Positions 1-5,243 of a DNA stretch of 7,392 nucleotides are shown here, one piece after another. A program made the translations under genes and the position numbers. This DNA is from an uncultured bacterium (GTDB lineage: Bacteria > Oederibacteriota > PGYV01 > CAILUR01). A model generated the notes under the pieces. It ran no database searches and was not told where the DNA came from. It worked only from the letters and a program-made list of their open reading frames with translations. The DNA lies in assembly GCA_903837445.1 (NCBI GenBank), contig CAILUR010000199.1:1-7392 (forward strand), given 5' to 3'. Within the stretch, counting starts at the first letter, position 1. Each line of letters opens with the position of its first letter.

Positions 1-134
1 GTGAGTGTTTTCCCTTTTTTTATCTCTGTGTTCTTTATAGCAGTCTTTATCTGCCGCAAAGTATCCATTTTCAACTGGTCTTTTTCTTTCATTGCGGTTT
101 TTAACTGCTCATTAATTTGTTCTGGTAACGACAT
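1..134 (-). CDS. yqeY: GatB/YqeY-family protein, N-terminal fragment (cut by window edge)
   Basis: Reading the minus strand from an ATG at 134 gives 44 codons with no stop before the window edge. The product begins MSLPEQINEQLKTAMK and continues through DTLRQIKTAIKN. This matches the N-terminus of the YqeY family, which has a helical domain related to the tail of the GatB amidotransferase subunit. The family's cellular role is poorly defined; a link to tRNA or translation is inferred from the domain and its neighbours. The ATG directly follows the TAA of rpsU with no base between, and an AGAAGG Shine-Dalgarno lies in the last codons of rpsU, so translational coupling is likely. rpsU-yqeY is a well-known gene pair in Firmicutes and other phyla. 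About two thirds of the protein lies outside the window. Confidence 0.85.
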   Translation of the reverse strand, partial: MSLPEQINEQLKTAMKEKDQLKMDTLRQIKTAIKNTEIKKGKTL

Positions 135-326
135 TTAAAACCTTCTCTTATTCTTTTTTCTTTTCTTGTTAGCCGCGTATGCTTTATTTTTCTTTTTCAC
201 ACTCGGCGCTTCATAATACTCGCGTTTCTTCATTTCCTGAAGAATACCAGCGTCTTGCACTTTTTTCTTAAATCTTTTCAAACCCTCTTCTAATGATTCA
301 CCATCTCGTAAAATTACTTCTGCCAT
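135..326 (-). CDS. rpsU: 30S ribosomal protein S21
   Basis: The product has 63 residues, within the usual 55-75 of bacterial S21. It starts MAEVILRDGESLEEGLKRF, the conserved S21 opening (V-x-x-G-E-S/D-x-E-x-A/G-L-R/K-R-F). It continues with the KKREYYEAPS core and ends in a very basic tail (KKRKKNKRRF) typical of this RNA-binding protein. S21 sits on the 30S platform near the anti-Shine-Dalgarno end of 16S rRNA and helps initiation. The ATG is supported by a near-perfect AAGGAGGG at 336-343, 8 nt upstream. It is the first gene of an operon with yqeY and is preceded by an unusually structured leader (see the hairpins at 352-371 and 413-444). There is no sign of truncation. Confidence 0.97.
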   Translation of the reverse strand: MAEVILRDGESLEEGLKRFKKKVQDAGILQEMKKREYYEAPSVKKKNKAYAANKKRKKNKRRF

Positions 327-335
327 TTAAAACTG

Positions 336-343
336 CCCTCCTT
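336..343 (-). promoter_or_regulatory. Strong Shine-Dalgarno site of rpsU
   Basis: On the minus strand the sequence is AAGGAGGG, close to the full anti-Shine-Dalgarno complement, and it sits 9 nt before the ATG of rpsU. It fixes the start codon. Its strength fits a highly expressed ribosomal protein gene. Confidence 0.85.
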
Positions 344-351
344 CTGGATCC

Positions 352-371
352 CCGCGGAAATTTCGCCGCGG
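352..371 (-). promoter_or_regulatory. GC-rich hairpin in the rpsU 5' leader
   Basis: Two CCGCGG hexamers (352-357 and 366-371) are separated by 8 nt. Each is self-complementary, so they can pair as a 6-bp all-GC stem whose loop contains GAAATTT-type sequence. This GC island stands out in a leader that is otherwise almost all A/T. It ends only 8 nt upstream of the rpsU Shine-Dalgarno site, close enough to affect ribosome access or to bind a regulator such as S21 itself. The pairing is seen in the sequence; the regulatory role is inference. Confidence 0.5.
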
Positions 372-412
372 CCTTTATATTTAATTAATATAATAATCAT
401 ATAATAAAAATA

Positions 413-444
413 AACCCCATAGCAATGGTTTGCATTACGGGGTT
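413..444 (-). terminator. Terminator-like hairpin in the rpsU leader (possible attenuator)
   Basis: On the minus strand AACCCC (444-439) pairs with GGGGTT (418-413). The stem can be extended inward after one mismatch by TA/TA and GCAA/TTGC pairing around a 4-nt loop. The stem is followed by a U-rich stretch (TTTATTTTTATTAT). This is the form of an intrinsic terminator. It lies about 50-80 nt after the transcription start predicted from the promoter at 499-526 and about 85 nt before the rpsU ATG. It could therefore be an attenuator of rpsU-yqeY. It could instead be the terminator of the upstream ars operon, with rpsU using a weaker second promoter (a TATGAT -10 and TTGCTA -35 can be found just inside and after the hairpin). 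Confidence 0.5.
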
Positions 445-498
445 AAAAATAATGTTTTAACAGGCATAAAAATAACTATAACCTGTCAATACGAGATA

Positions 499-526
499 AT
501 TATATAGGAGAAATAGCAAAAGTCAA
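499..526 (-). promoter_or_regulatory. Sigma-70-type promoter for rpsU-yqeY
   Basis: On the minus strand there is a TTGACT -35 box (526-521) and a perfect TATAAT -10 box (504-499), 16 nt apart. The predicted start is near 492, giving an rpsU leader of about 165 nt. No other gene lies between it and rpsU. The site falls in the gap between arsC and rpsU, so rpsU-yqeY can be transcribed independently of the ars operon. Confidence 0.65.
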
Positions 527-555
527 GTTTTTTTATATGGTAGTCTTTTCCAAAT

Positions 556-576
556 AAACCCTTTGAGATTGGGTCT
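556..576 (-). terminator. Weak terminator candidate downstream of arsC
   Basis: On the minus strand AGACCC (576-571) can pair with GGGTTT (561-556) with one G-U pair and a 9-nt loop, followed by ATTTGG. It sits about 30 nt after the arsC stop, where an operon terminator would be expected. The stem is short and the U-tract poor, so it may not be the real end of the ars transcript. On the plus strand the same hairpin is followed by five T residues. Confidence 0.3.
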
Positions 577-605
577 TTTTATCGCCTTATATTGAAAAAA
601 AGTCT

Positions 606-1037
606 TTATTTGAGCTGATCTGCAAACTCTTTCACTGCCACTTTTATCATATTCCGTATTTCCCCTGTCTTTTCAAGCCTTTCTTCTGGTGTTCCGGTCA
701 GTTTTGATGGGTCTGGGAAGCTCCACTGGAGGCGTTTTGTCACTCCTATAAACACAGGACACCTTTCCGCAGCCTCTTTTTCACAGACAGTTATGACATA
801 AGCAAATTTTTTCCCTTGTTTATAAAAATCAAAAACGCTTTTTGTCTTATTTTCCGAGATATCTATGCCATCTTGTTTCATTGCTTCCACTACCACAGGG
901 TTAAGAATTCCGGGTTCAATCCCAGCGCTCTCGGCTTCGCACCTGTCACCAGCGAATTTGTTTAGATACGCTTCCGCCATTTGACTTCTTGCGCTGTTGT
1001 GAATACATACGAACAACACTTTTATTTTTTCTGCCAT
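606..1037 (-). CDS. arsC: Arsenate reductase, thioredoxin-coupled low-MW phosphatase type
   Basis: This cytoplasmic enzyme reduces arsenate to arsenite, the form exported by Acr3. The protein has 143 residues, normal for the low-molecular-weight tyrosine-phosphatase fold. The N-terminal P-loop is visible as C11-IHNSA-R17 (CX5R) followed by SQMAEA. The two further redox cysteines of the pI258-type mechanism are present as C85 (VITVC) and C93 (ERCP). The general-acid loop is FPDP at 108-111 (Asp109). This arrangement implies a Cys11, Cys85, Cys93 relay with thioredoxin as reductant, unlike the unrelated glutaredoxin-dependent R773 ArsC. A GAGGTG Shine-Dalgarno at 1042-1047 supports the ATG. It is the last gene of the ars operon, 76 nt after the methyltransferase gene. 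Confidence 0.95.
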   Translation of the reverse strand: MAEKIKVLFVCIHNSARSQMAEAYLNKFAGDRCEAESAGIEPGILNPVVVEAMKQDGIDISENKTKSVFDFYKQGKKFAYVITVCEKEAAERCPVFIGVTKRLQWSFPDPSKLTGTPEERLEKTGEIRNMIKVAVKEFADQLK

Positions 1038-1113
1038 ACTTCACCTCTTTTTATTTTAAGATTACTTTTAAAATATTAGCCCTCGGTTAAGTTTTTATTA
1101 ATTTATGATAATT

Positions 1114-1716
1114 TTATTTTTTCCCTGTCATTAAAAATATTTTATATTCCCTACCTGTTTTTTGAAGGGTATAGGCATGGGTAAATTTTATTTCTTTAAA
1201 CCCGGCACTTTCAAAACTTTTTGCTAACTCTGACATATCAAAACCATTGTGCATTATTCCCACAGCGTTTTCTCCGTGAAAACTTCCATCTTCTTTTTCG
1301 AGGTCGGCAATCGCTATCTTGCCTTCCAAATTCAGCATTGTATAAAGTTTTACTGCAAACTCTTCTGTGTTTTTAATATGATGCATAGCCATAGAACTAA
1401 TTATAATATCTGCGTGGTATTTCTCTGGGGTATCTTTTTCCGCATCAAACACCGCTGTCGTTATGTTATTTAAACCCTTTACGAGTATTTTATCTTTAAG
1501 TATAGCAAGCATTCCTTCTGAACTGTCAAGGGCAATCACTTTCTTTACTTTTTTTGAGAGTTCACTTGCAATGAGGCCTGTGCCTGCCCCAAGATCAATG
1601 ATTGTCATTTCCCTGTTTAATTTTAATTCTAAAAGCATAGCCTGCATTATTTCACTTGCCATTTTAACTCTGTCAGGTTTATCCCATTCTTTTGCCTTAT
1701 CATCAAAACTGTTCAT
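1114..1716 (-). CDS. Class I SAM-dependent methyltransferase in the ars operon
   Basis: The protein has 200 residues and a Rossmann-type methyltransferase fold. Motif I is IIDLGAGTG (39-47), the ribose-binding acidic residue is in ALDSS (Asp64), a further acidic residue is at Asp91 (FDAEK), and a post-II motif SSMAMHHI lies near 107-114. A C-terminal substrate-side segment follows (HNGFDMSEL, then SAGFKEIKF). This fits the UbiE/Methyltransf_11 group. Position between the permease and arsC suggests arsenic chemistry. However, the protein contains no cysteine, while canonical ArsM uses conserved cysteines to bind As(III), so arsM is not assigned. It could methylate a small metabolite or protein instead. 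The start is supported by AAGGGGAG at 1722-1729. It lies 32 nt after the permease gene. Confidence 0.85.
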   Translation of the reverse strand: MNSFDDKAKEWDKPDRVKMASEIMQAMLLELKLNREMTIIDLGAGTGLIASELSKKVKKVIALDSSEGMLAILKDKILVKGLNNITTAVFDAEKDTPEKYHADIIISSMAMHHIKNTEEFAVKLYTMLNLEGKIAIADLEKEDGSFHGENAVGIMHNGFDMSELAKSFESAGFKEIKFTHAYTLQKTGREYKIFLMTGKK

Positions 1717-1748
1717 AAGTTCTCCCCTTTAAAATATGGTCGGATTTT

Positions 1749-2690
1749 TTATTTAAGCAAATAGTTAAACAAGTATCCTGTAAATATTATCCCCACTCCA
1801 ACTATTGAGGCAAATATTATTATAAGTTTTGGTTTCATAGCGCGGCGTAGAATAATGAATTCAGGCAAAGACAAAGCAGTCACAGCCATCATAAAAGCTA
1901 AGGCTGTCCCCATGGCCATTCCTTTTTCAGTCAAGGCACTCACCAACGGAATTACACCAGCAGCATTGGAGTAAAGTGGAATTCCCAATAAAACTGCCAG
2001 TGGCACTGCGAAGAAATTATCTTTGCCAGCGTATTTTACTAAAAAATCAGTCGGAACATACCCGTGTATCCACGCCCCTATACCAATACCTATAATGACA
2101 TAAAGCCAAACACTTTTTAATATATCTATCGTATATTCAACTGCAAAATCAGTTCTTTGCTTGAACTTGAGTTTTATTTCTTCGGTATTAATCTGTTTTA
2201 CATTAAACTTTTCTATATGTTTTTCCAATTTTAAATGCCCTATGACTATTCCGCCTATTATGGCTATTATCAAACCGCTTCCTATATATATAAGGGCGAC
2301 TTTCCAACCGAACAACCCCCACAACATTACCAGTGCCACTTCGTTTATCATAGGCGCAGATATCAAAAATGAAAAGGTCACGCCCAACGGCACTCCCGCC
2401 TCCACAAAACCTAAAAACAAAGGCACAGCCGAACAAGAGCAAAACGGGGTGACTATACCAAGCAACGCTGCCAATATATTGCCTGTATAGAGTCCTTTTC
2501 CAGTAAGATATTTTTTGGTTTTTTCAGGTGAAAAATAAGTGCGGATAAACGAGACCACAAAAATTATCACACTCAAAAGAATAAATATTTTTATCGTGTC
2601 GTAGATAAAAAAGTTTATAGCTTCCGCTCCGATAGTCCCTTTTTGCATTTTAAAAATCACAAAAGTTAAATAGTCAGCAATAAATTTCAT
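1749..2690 (-). CDS. ArsP/DUF318-family permease
   Basis: This is an integral membrane protein of 313 residues with about eight predicted helices (roughly 32-50, 70-93, 98-122, 128-152, 192-210, 226-247, 260-282, 288-311). A charged central loop lies at about 153-190. Family landmarks are TPFCSCSAVP (81-90, Cys84 and Cys86), SAPMINEVAL (111-120), GIPLYSNAAGVIPL (236-249) and TALSLPEF (271-278). The family is annotated as predicted permease DUF318/PF03773. Characterised ArsP members export trivalent organoarsenicals such as methylarsenite. Being inside an ars operon next to a methyltransferase supports that role, but the substrate here is inferred. AAGGAG upstream of the ATG supports the start. 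It is cotranscribed 36 nt after acr3. Confidence 0.88.
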   Translation of the reverse strand: MKFIADYLTFVIFKMQKGTIGAEAINFFIYDTIKIFILLSVIIFVVSFIRTYFSPEKTKKYLTGKGLYTGNILAALLGIVTPFCSCSAVPLFLGFVEAGVPLGVTFSFLISAPMINEVALVMLWGLFGWKVALIYIGSGLIIAIIGGIVIGHLKLEKHIEKFNVKQINTEEIKLKFKQRTDFAVEYTIDILKSVWLYVIIGIGIGAWIHGYVPTDFLVKYAGKDNFFAVPLAVLLGIPLYSNAAGVIPLVSALTEKGMAMGTALAFMMAVTALSLPEFIILRRAMKPKLIIIFASIVGVGIIFTGYLFNYLLK

Positions 2691-2726
2691 TTTATTTGCT
2701 CCTTAAATAAAGCTTACTCAAGCCTG

Positions 2727-3758
2727 TTATTTATTAAAACCTTTTTTCATTTTCAAAGCAGCGTTTACCAAAAGGATAAGCGCTGGCACTTCCACCAAGG
2801 GGCCTATCACAGCTGTAAAAGCCTGCCCTGAATTTATTCCAAAAACTGCTATTGCCACAGCTATAGCCAGTTCAAAATTATTCCCGGAGGCAGTAAAAGC
2901 AATCGTGGTGGTCTTTTTATAGCCCTCATTCATTTTTTTCCCTATATAAAACGATATGAAGAACATTATGACAAAATAAATCGCCAAGGGAAGTGCTATC
3001 CGCAGCACATCAAATGGAATTGTGACTATGTATTTTCCTTTAAGGGAGAACATTATTATTATTGTGAAAAGCAGGGCTATAAAAGTAAACGGACTAATTA
3101 CCGGAATAAACTTTGTTTCATACCAATCTCTGCCTTTAAGTTTAAGCATAATAAATCTCGTCAACATTCCTGCAAGAAAGGGTATCCCCAGATATATAAA
3201 CACGCTCTTTGCTATCTGCCACATAGTGATATTTACTATTGTATTTTTAAGACCCAACCACCCTGGCAGTATTGTCATAAATAGCCAGGCATCGAGAGAA
3301 AAAAACAACACTTGAAATACAGAATTAAGTGCCACAAGTCCTGCGCAGTATTCCCTGTCGCCTCCGTCAAGGTCATTCCACACTATTACCATAGCAATAC
3401 ACCGCGCGAGACCAATAAGTATTAAACCTGACATATATTCAGGTTTGTCCCTTAAAAATACTATAGCCAATATAAACATAAGGATAGGCCCTATCACCCA
3501 GTTTAAAAGCAGGGAAAGCCCAAGAACTTTTTTATTTTTAAACACATCCCCCATTTCTTCATACCTGACTTTTGCTAAAGGGGGGTACATCATTATTATT
3601 AGTCCAATGGCAATAGGAATGGAAGTGGTGCCTACTTGCATTGAACTCACAGCCTGAGTCACCCAAGGTGCGAAATAGCCAAGCGCGATACCTAAAGCCA
3701 TTGCCAAGAAAATCCACAGAGTCAAATACCTGTCCACAAACGAAAGTTTCTTTTGCAT
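2727..3758 (-). CDS. acr3: Arsenite efflux transporter, Acr3 family
   Basis: This secondary transporter in the cytoplasmic membrane exports As(OH)3 or arsenite. The 343 residues form about ten hydrophobic helices, the normal Acr3 length and topology. Diagnostic segments are FVDRYLTLWIFLAM near the start, MMYPPLAKVRYEE (56-68), the helix-4 segment GLARCIAMVIVWNDL with Cys120, and GGDREYCAGLVALNS (132-146). Near the C-terminus are TASGNNFELAIA (289-300) and GPLVEVPALILL (319-330). The cysteine in helix 4 is the residue shown to be essential in studied Acr3 proteins, and acidic residues of the later helices (Glu296, Glu323) are retained. AGGAGA upstream of the ATG supports the start. It lies 38 nt after arsR in the same operon. 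Confidence 0.96.
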   Translation of the reverse strand: MQKKLSFVDRYLTLWIFLAMALGIALGYFAPWVTQAVSSMQVGTTSIPIAIGLIIMMYPPLAKVRYEEMGDVFKNKKVLGLSLLLNWVIGPILMFILAIVFLRDKPEYMSGLILIGLARCIAMVIVWNDLDGGDREYCAGLVALNSVFQVLFFSLDAWLFMTILPGWLGLKNTIVNITMWQIAKSVFIYLGIPFLAGMLTRFIMLKLKGRDWYETKFIPVISPFTFIALLFTIIIMFSLKGKYIVTIPFDVLRIALPLAIYFVIMFFISFYIGKKMNEGYKKTTTIAFTASGNNFELAIAVAIAVFGINSGQAFTAVIGPLVEVPALILLVNAALKMKKGFNK

Positions 3759-3796
3759 TTTTATCTCCTATATTATATTGAAGTCATATTTTGTCT

Positions 3797-4093
3797 CTAC
3801 TTGCATTTCATACTCGGCTTACGCTTAACTTTCCCAGCCACAATGTTTTTTACAATCGTATTATACTTATTTTCTTTGCCTACAGTATAGTGCATCCAAA
3901 ACCCTTCTCTACGCGCCTCCACAAGCCCAGCGTTCTTTAAAATCCCCAAGTTTCTTGACACTCGCGTTTGACTCATTTTAAGGGAGCTCATAATTTCGCA
4001 TACGCAGATATCAGGATTTTCCACCACTATTTTATATATCTGAAGCTTTGTTTCATCAGATAAGGCCTTAAACACCTTTGCCAGTTCTTTCAT
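3797..4093 (-). CDS. arsR: ArsR-family As(III)-responsive repressor
   Basis: This winged-helix DNA-binding repressor has 98 residues, typical of the family. It starts MKELAKVFKALSDETKL, the usual first helix. It carries ICVCEI (Cys30, Cys32) at the start of the DNA-recognition region, then the helix-turn-helix KMSQTRVSRNLGILKNAGL (39-57) and the wing EARREGFWMHYTV. The CVC pair is the core of the classical ArsR arsenite site. The third cysteine of the E. coli-type CVCxxC site is missing (Ser36 or nearby), but a cysteine occurs at the C-terminus (Cys97 in MKCK). It is the first gene of the ars operon, with AAGGAGA at 4098-4104, and most likely represses its own promoter through the dyad at 4117-4140. 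Confidence 0.95.
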   Translation of the reverse strand: MKELAKVFKALSDETKLQIYKIVVENPDICVCEIMSSLKMSQTRVSRNLGILKNAGLVEARREGFWMHYTVGKENKYNTIVKNIVAGKVKRKPSMKCK

Positions 4094-4116
4094 ATTTTCT
4101 CCTTCAAAGTTAATTA

Positions 4117-4140
4117 GTATATTCGCATATTCAAATATAC
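4117..4140 (-). promoter_or_regulatory. Probable ArsR operator
   Basis: A 24-bp dyad on the minus strand has half-sites GTATATTTG (4140-4132) and CGAATATAC (4125-4117) separated by 6 nt. They match as inverted repeats at 8 of 9 positions. The dyad contains the whole -10 box of the ars promoter and runs across the predicted transcription start, so bound ArsR would block RNA polymerase. AT-rich dyads of this kind are typical of ArsR sites. Confidence 0.75.
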
Positions 4141-4162
4141 TTTATTTAGAAATAAAAAGCAA
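4134..4162 (-). promoter_or_regulatory. ars operon promoter
   Basis: On the minus strand there is a TTGCTT -35 box (4162-4157) and a TATATT -10 box (4139-4134) with a 17-nt spacer. The predicted start is near 4127, about 34 nt before the arsR ATG. It is the only clear promoter for the five-gene ars operon, since gaps inside the operon are only 32-76 nt. Confidence 0.75.
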
Positions 4163-4208
4163 TGTTTTTTTTGGGTTTTTATACTGCTAATTTTTTAAAT
4201 ACTATGCG

Positions 4209-4649
4209 TCACTTGTTTTTTATCATTATATATATTAATGCGCCAAACCCAATAAGTGCGAAAATGAGAGCAGGAATATTTATCCCATATTTTGATATCA
4301 AAGCCACCCATATCACTCCCAACAGCACTAAAGAGACCTGTATCACAAGCTTGCCGGTCTTATTTTTCCATACTCTTGAAACAGCATCTATCCCTCTTAC
4401 CCCAGGTGGCAGTTGTGGGTTTATATCATTTTTTTTCATTTGTGCCTTGATCCTGTCTTTAAATTCCGTTTTCTCCCTCAGTTCTTTCAAAGCCGTTTGT
4501 CTCCCCAAGACCTCTTGCCACAACATAAGCTCTTTTTTGCAAATATAGCACTTTTCAATATGCGCTTCCATATCCGCTATGACAGCCGGTTCTTTTATCT
4601 CTTTAGCTGCGTATAGTTTCATTTTTTTTCTGCTTTCAGCACATTCCAT
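4209..4649 (-). CDS. Small membrane protein with N-terminal anti-sigma-type zinc motif
   Basis: The protein has 146 residues. The N-terminus carries Cys3 and then H30-IEK-C34-YI-C37, the HxxxCxxC signature of zinc-binding anti-sigma (zf-HC2/ZAS) domains. A charged helical linker follows (about 38-100), including KELREKTEFKDRIKAQMKK. Two adjacent hydrophobic helices at about 101-120 and 123-143 leave almost no loop and a short basic tail, so the zinc domain is expected on the cytoplasmic side. Known ZAS proteins sequester an ECF sigma factor, but no sigma gene is adjacent here, so an anti-sigma role is only inferred. It follows the 118-residue gene by 17 nt, with GGAGA before its ATG, and the two look cotranscribed. 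The length of the membrane part is unlike a classical single-helix RseA-type protein. Confidence 0.7.
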   Translation of the reverse strand: MECAESRKKMKLYAAKEIKEPAVIADMEAHIEKCYICKKELMLWQEVLGRQTALKELREKTEFKDRIKAQMKKNDINPQLPPGVRGIDAVSRVWKNKTGKLVIQVSLVLLGVIWVALISKYGINIPALIFALIGFGALIYIMIKNK

Positions 4650-4666
4650 AAATTCTCCGCATTTTG

Positions 4667-5023
4667 TTACTCTCCCAATCCATCCAGCAAGAGTATCAGT
4701 TTTTTGACTTCTTTTTTATCTGCATAATGCCTTCGTATATAAGACCTGTCTTTTTCAATAAGGTGCACAAATTTTTTTAACTCTTTCTTGTCCAAAGTAT
4801 ATCTCCCAATATAAGTTAAAAATTCAGGCATATTTTCAAAAACAAATTCCAACTGCAATTTCCTATTTAGGTGTTTTTTTATTTCCTTAGGTTCAGGATG
4901 AAGCCCGCAGTGAGCTATTTTAAAATCTCTTACTGCTTTTTTCTCTCTATCAAAGTTCCACCGCACTTCCATATTTCTTATATCTCCTGGTAGCCCGCAC
5001 ACTTCGCAAAAAAATGGCTTCAT
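4667..5023 (-). CDS. Hypothetical protein with a Cys/His zinc-type motif
   Basis: The family is not recognised. The 118 residues include an N-terminal F-C6-EV-C9-G knuckle and a second pair in A-H38-C39-GL-H42, which together could form a zinc ribbon. The rest (about 45-118) is rich in Lys, Glu and Leu, appears helical and has no membrane segment or signal peptide, so it is probably cytoplasmic. It is the first gene of a two-gene operon with the membrane zinc-motif protein and has a clear promoter at 5114-5142. The start has only a modest Shine-Dalgarno (AGGA, about 10 nt upstream). A short upstream frame at 5020-5046 ends in an ATGA overlap with this ATG and may aid its translation. Codon use matches the neighbours. 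Confidence 0.7.
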   Translation of the reverse strand: MKPFFCEVCGLPGDIRNMEVRWNFDREKKAVRDFKIAHCGLHPEPKEIKKHLNRKLQLEFVFENMPEFLTYIGRYTLDKKELKKFVHLIEKDRSYIRRHYADKKEVKKLILLLDGLGE

Positions 5024-5113
5024 ATATTCTTTTTCCTAAGCGACATATGTCAAAGCCCTACTTCAAGCCTATTTTTCAAATTTCACCTCGCTTATTATTT
5101 TCTAATTTATTTA

Positions 5114-5142
5114 AATATATCATATATAAAAATCAAGGTCAA
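5114..5142 (-). promoter_or_regulatory. Promoter of the zinc-motif two-gene operon
   Basis: On the minus strand there is a TTGACC -35 box (5142-5137) and a TATATT -10 box (5119-5114) with a 17-nt spacer. The start would be near 5107, giving a leader of about 84 nt that contains two tiny reading frames. It is back to back with the lipoprotein promoter on the other strand. Confidence 0.65.
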
Positions 5143-5180
5143 TGTGATACCCCTTTATGCCTTTTAGTACTTAATTTTAT

Positions 5181-5209
5181 TTGACTTATGCCTCTTACTT
5201 AATTACAAT
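5181..5209 (+). promoter_or_regulatory. Promoter of the lipoprotein gene
   Basis: There is a TTGACT -35 box (5181-5186) and a TACAAT -10 box (5204-5209) with a 17-nt spacer. The start near 5216 gives a leader of about 28 nt. The longest open frame of this gene would use the TTG of this -35 box as its start codon, so the promoter helps exclude that start. Confidence 0.65.
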
Positions 5210-5243
5210 TATTTTTATCACCGATATTGTCCTGGAGGAAGTT

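Noticed and set aside
1060..1081. Inverted repeat ATTTTAA/TTAAAAT between the methyltransferase gene and arsC
   Set aside because: All-AT stem with an 8-nt loop and no distinct U-tract beyond the general AT-richness; too weak to call a terminator or processing site.
1249..1473. Plus-strand open frames opposite the methyltransferase, permease, acr3 and recF genes
   Set aside because: They lie antisense to genes with clear families, lack Shine-Dalgarno sites and give low-complexity, unnatural protein sequences.
1114..1716. Naming the methyltransferase arsM
   Set aside because: It has the SAM-binding motifs and the operon context but none of the cysteines that define ArsM.
606..4162. Treating the ars operon as a recently transferred mobile island
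   Set aside because: No transposase, integrase, flanking repeats or tRNA gene is visible, and base composition looks like that of the neighbours.
5181..5243. 21-codon N-terminal extension of the lipoprotein frame starting at TTG 5181
   Set aside because: The TTG is part of a good -35 box, no Shine-Dalgarno precedes it, and a strong GGAGGA plus a typical lipoprotein signal peptide mark the ATG at 5244.
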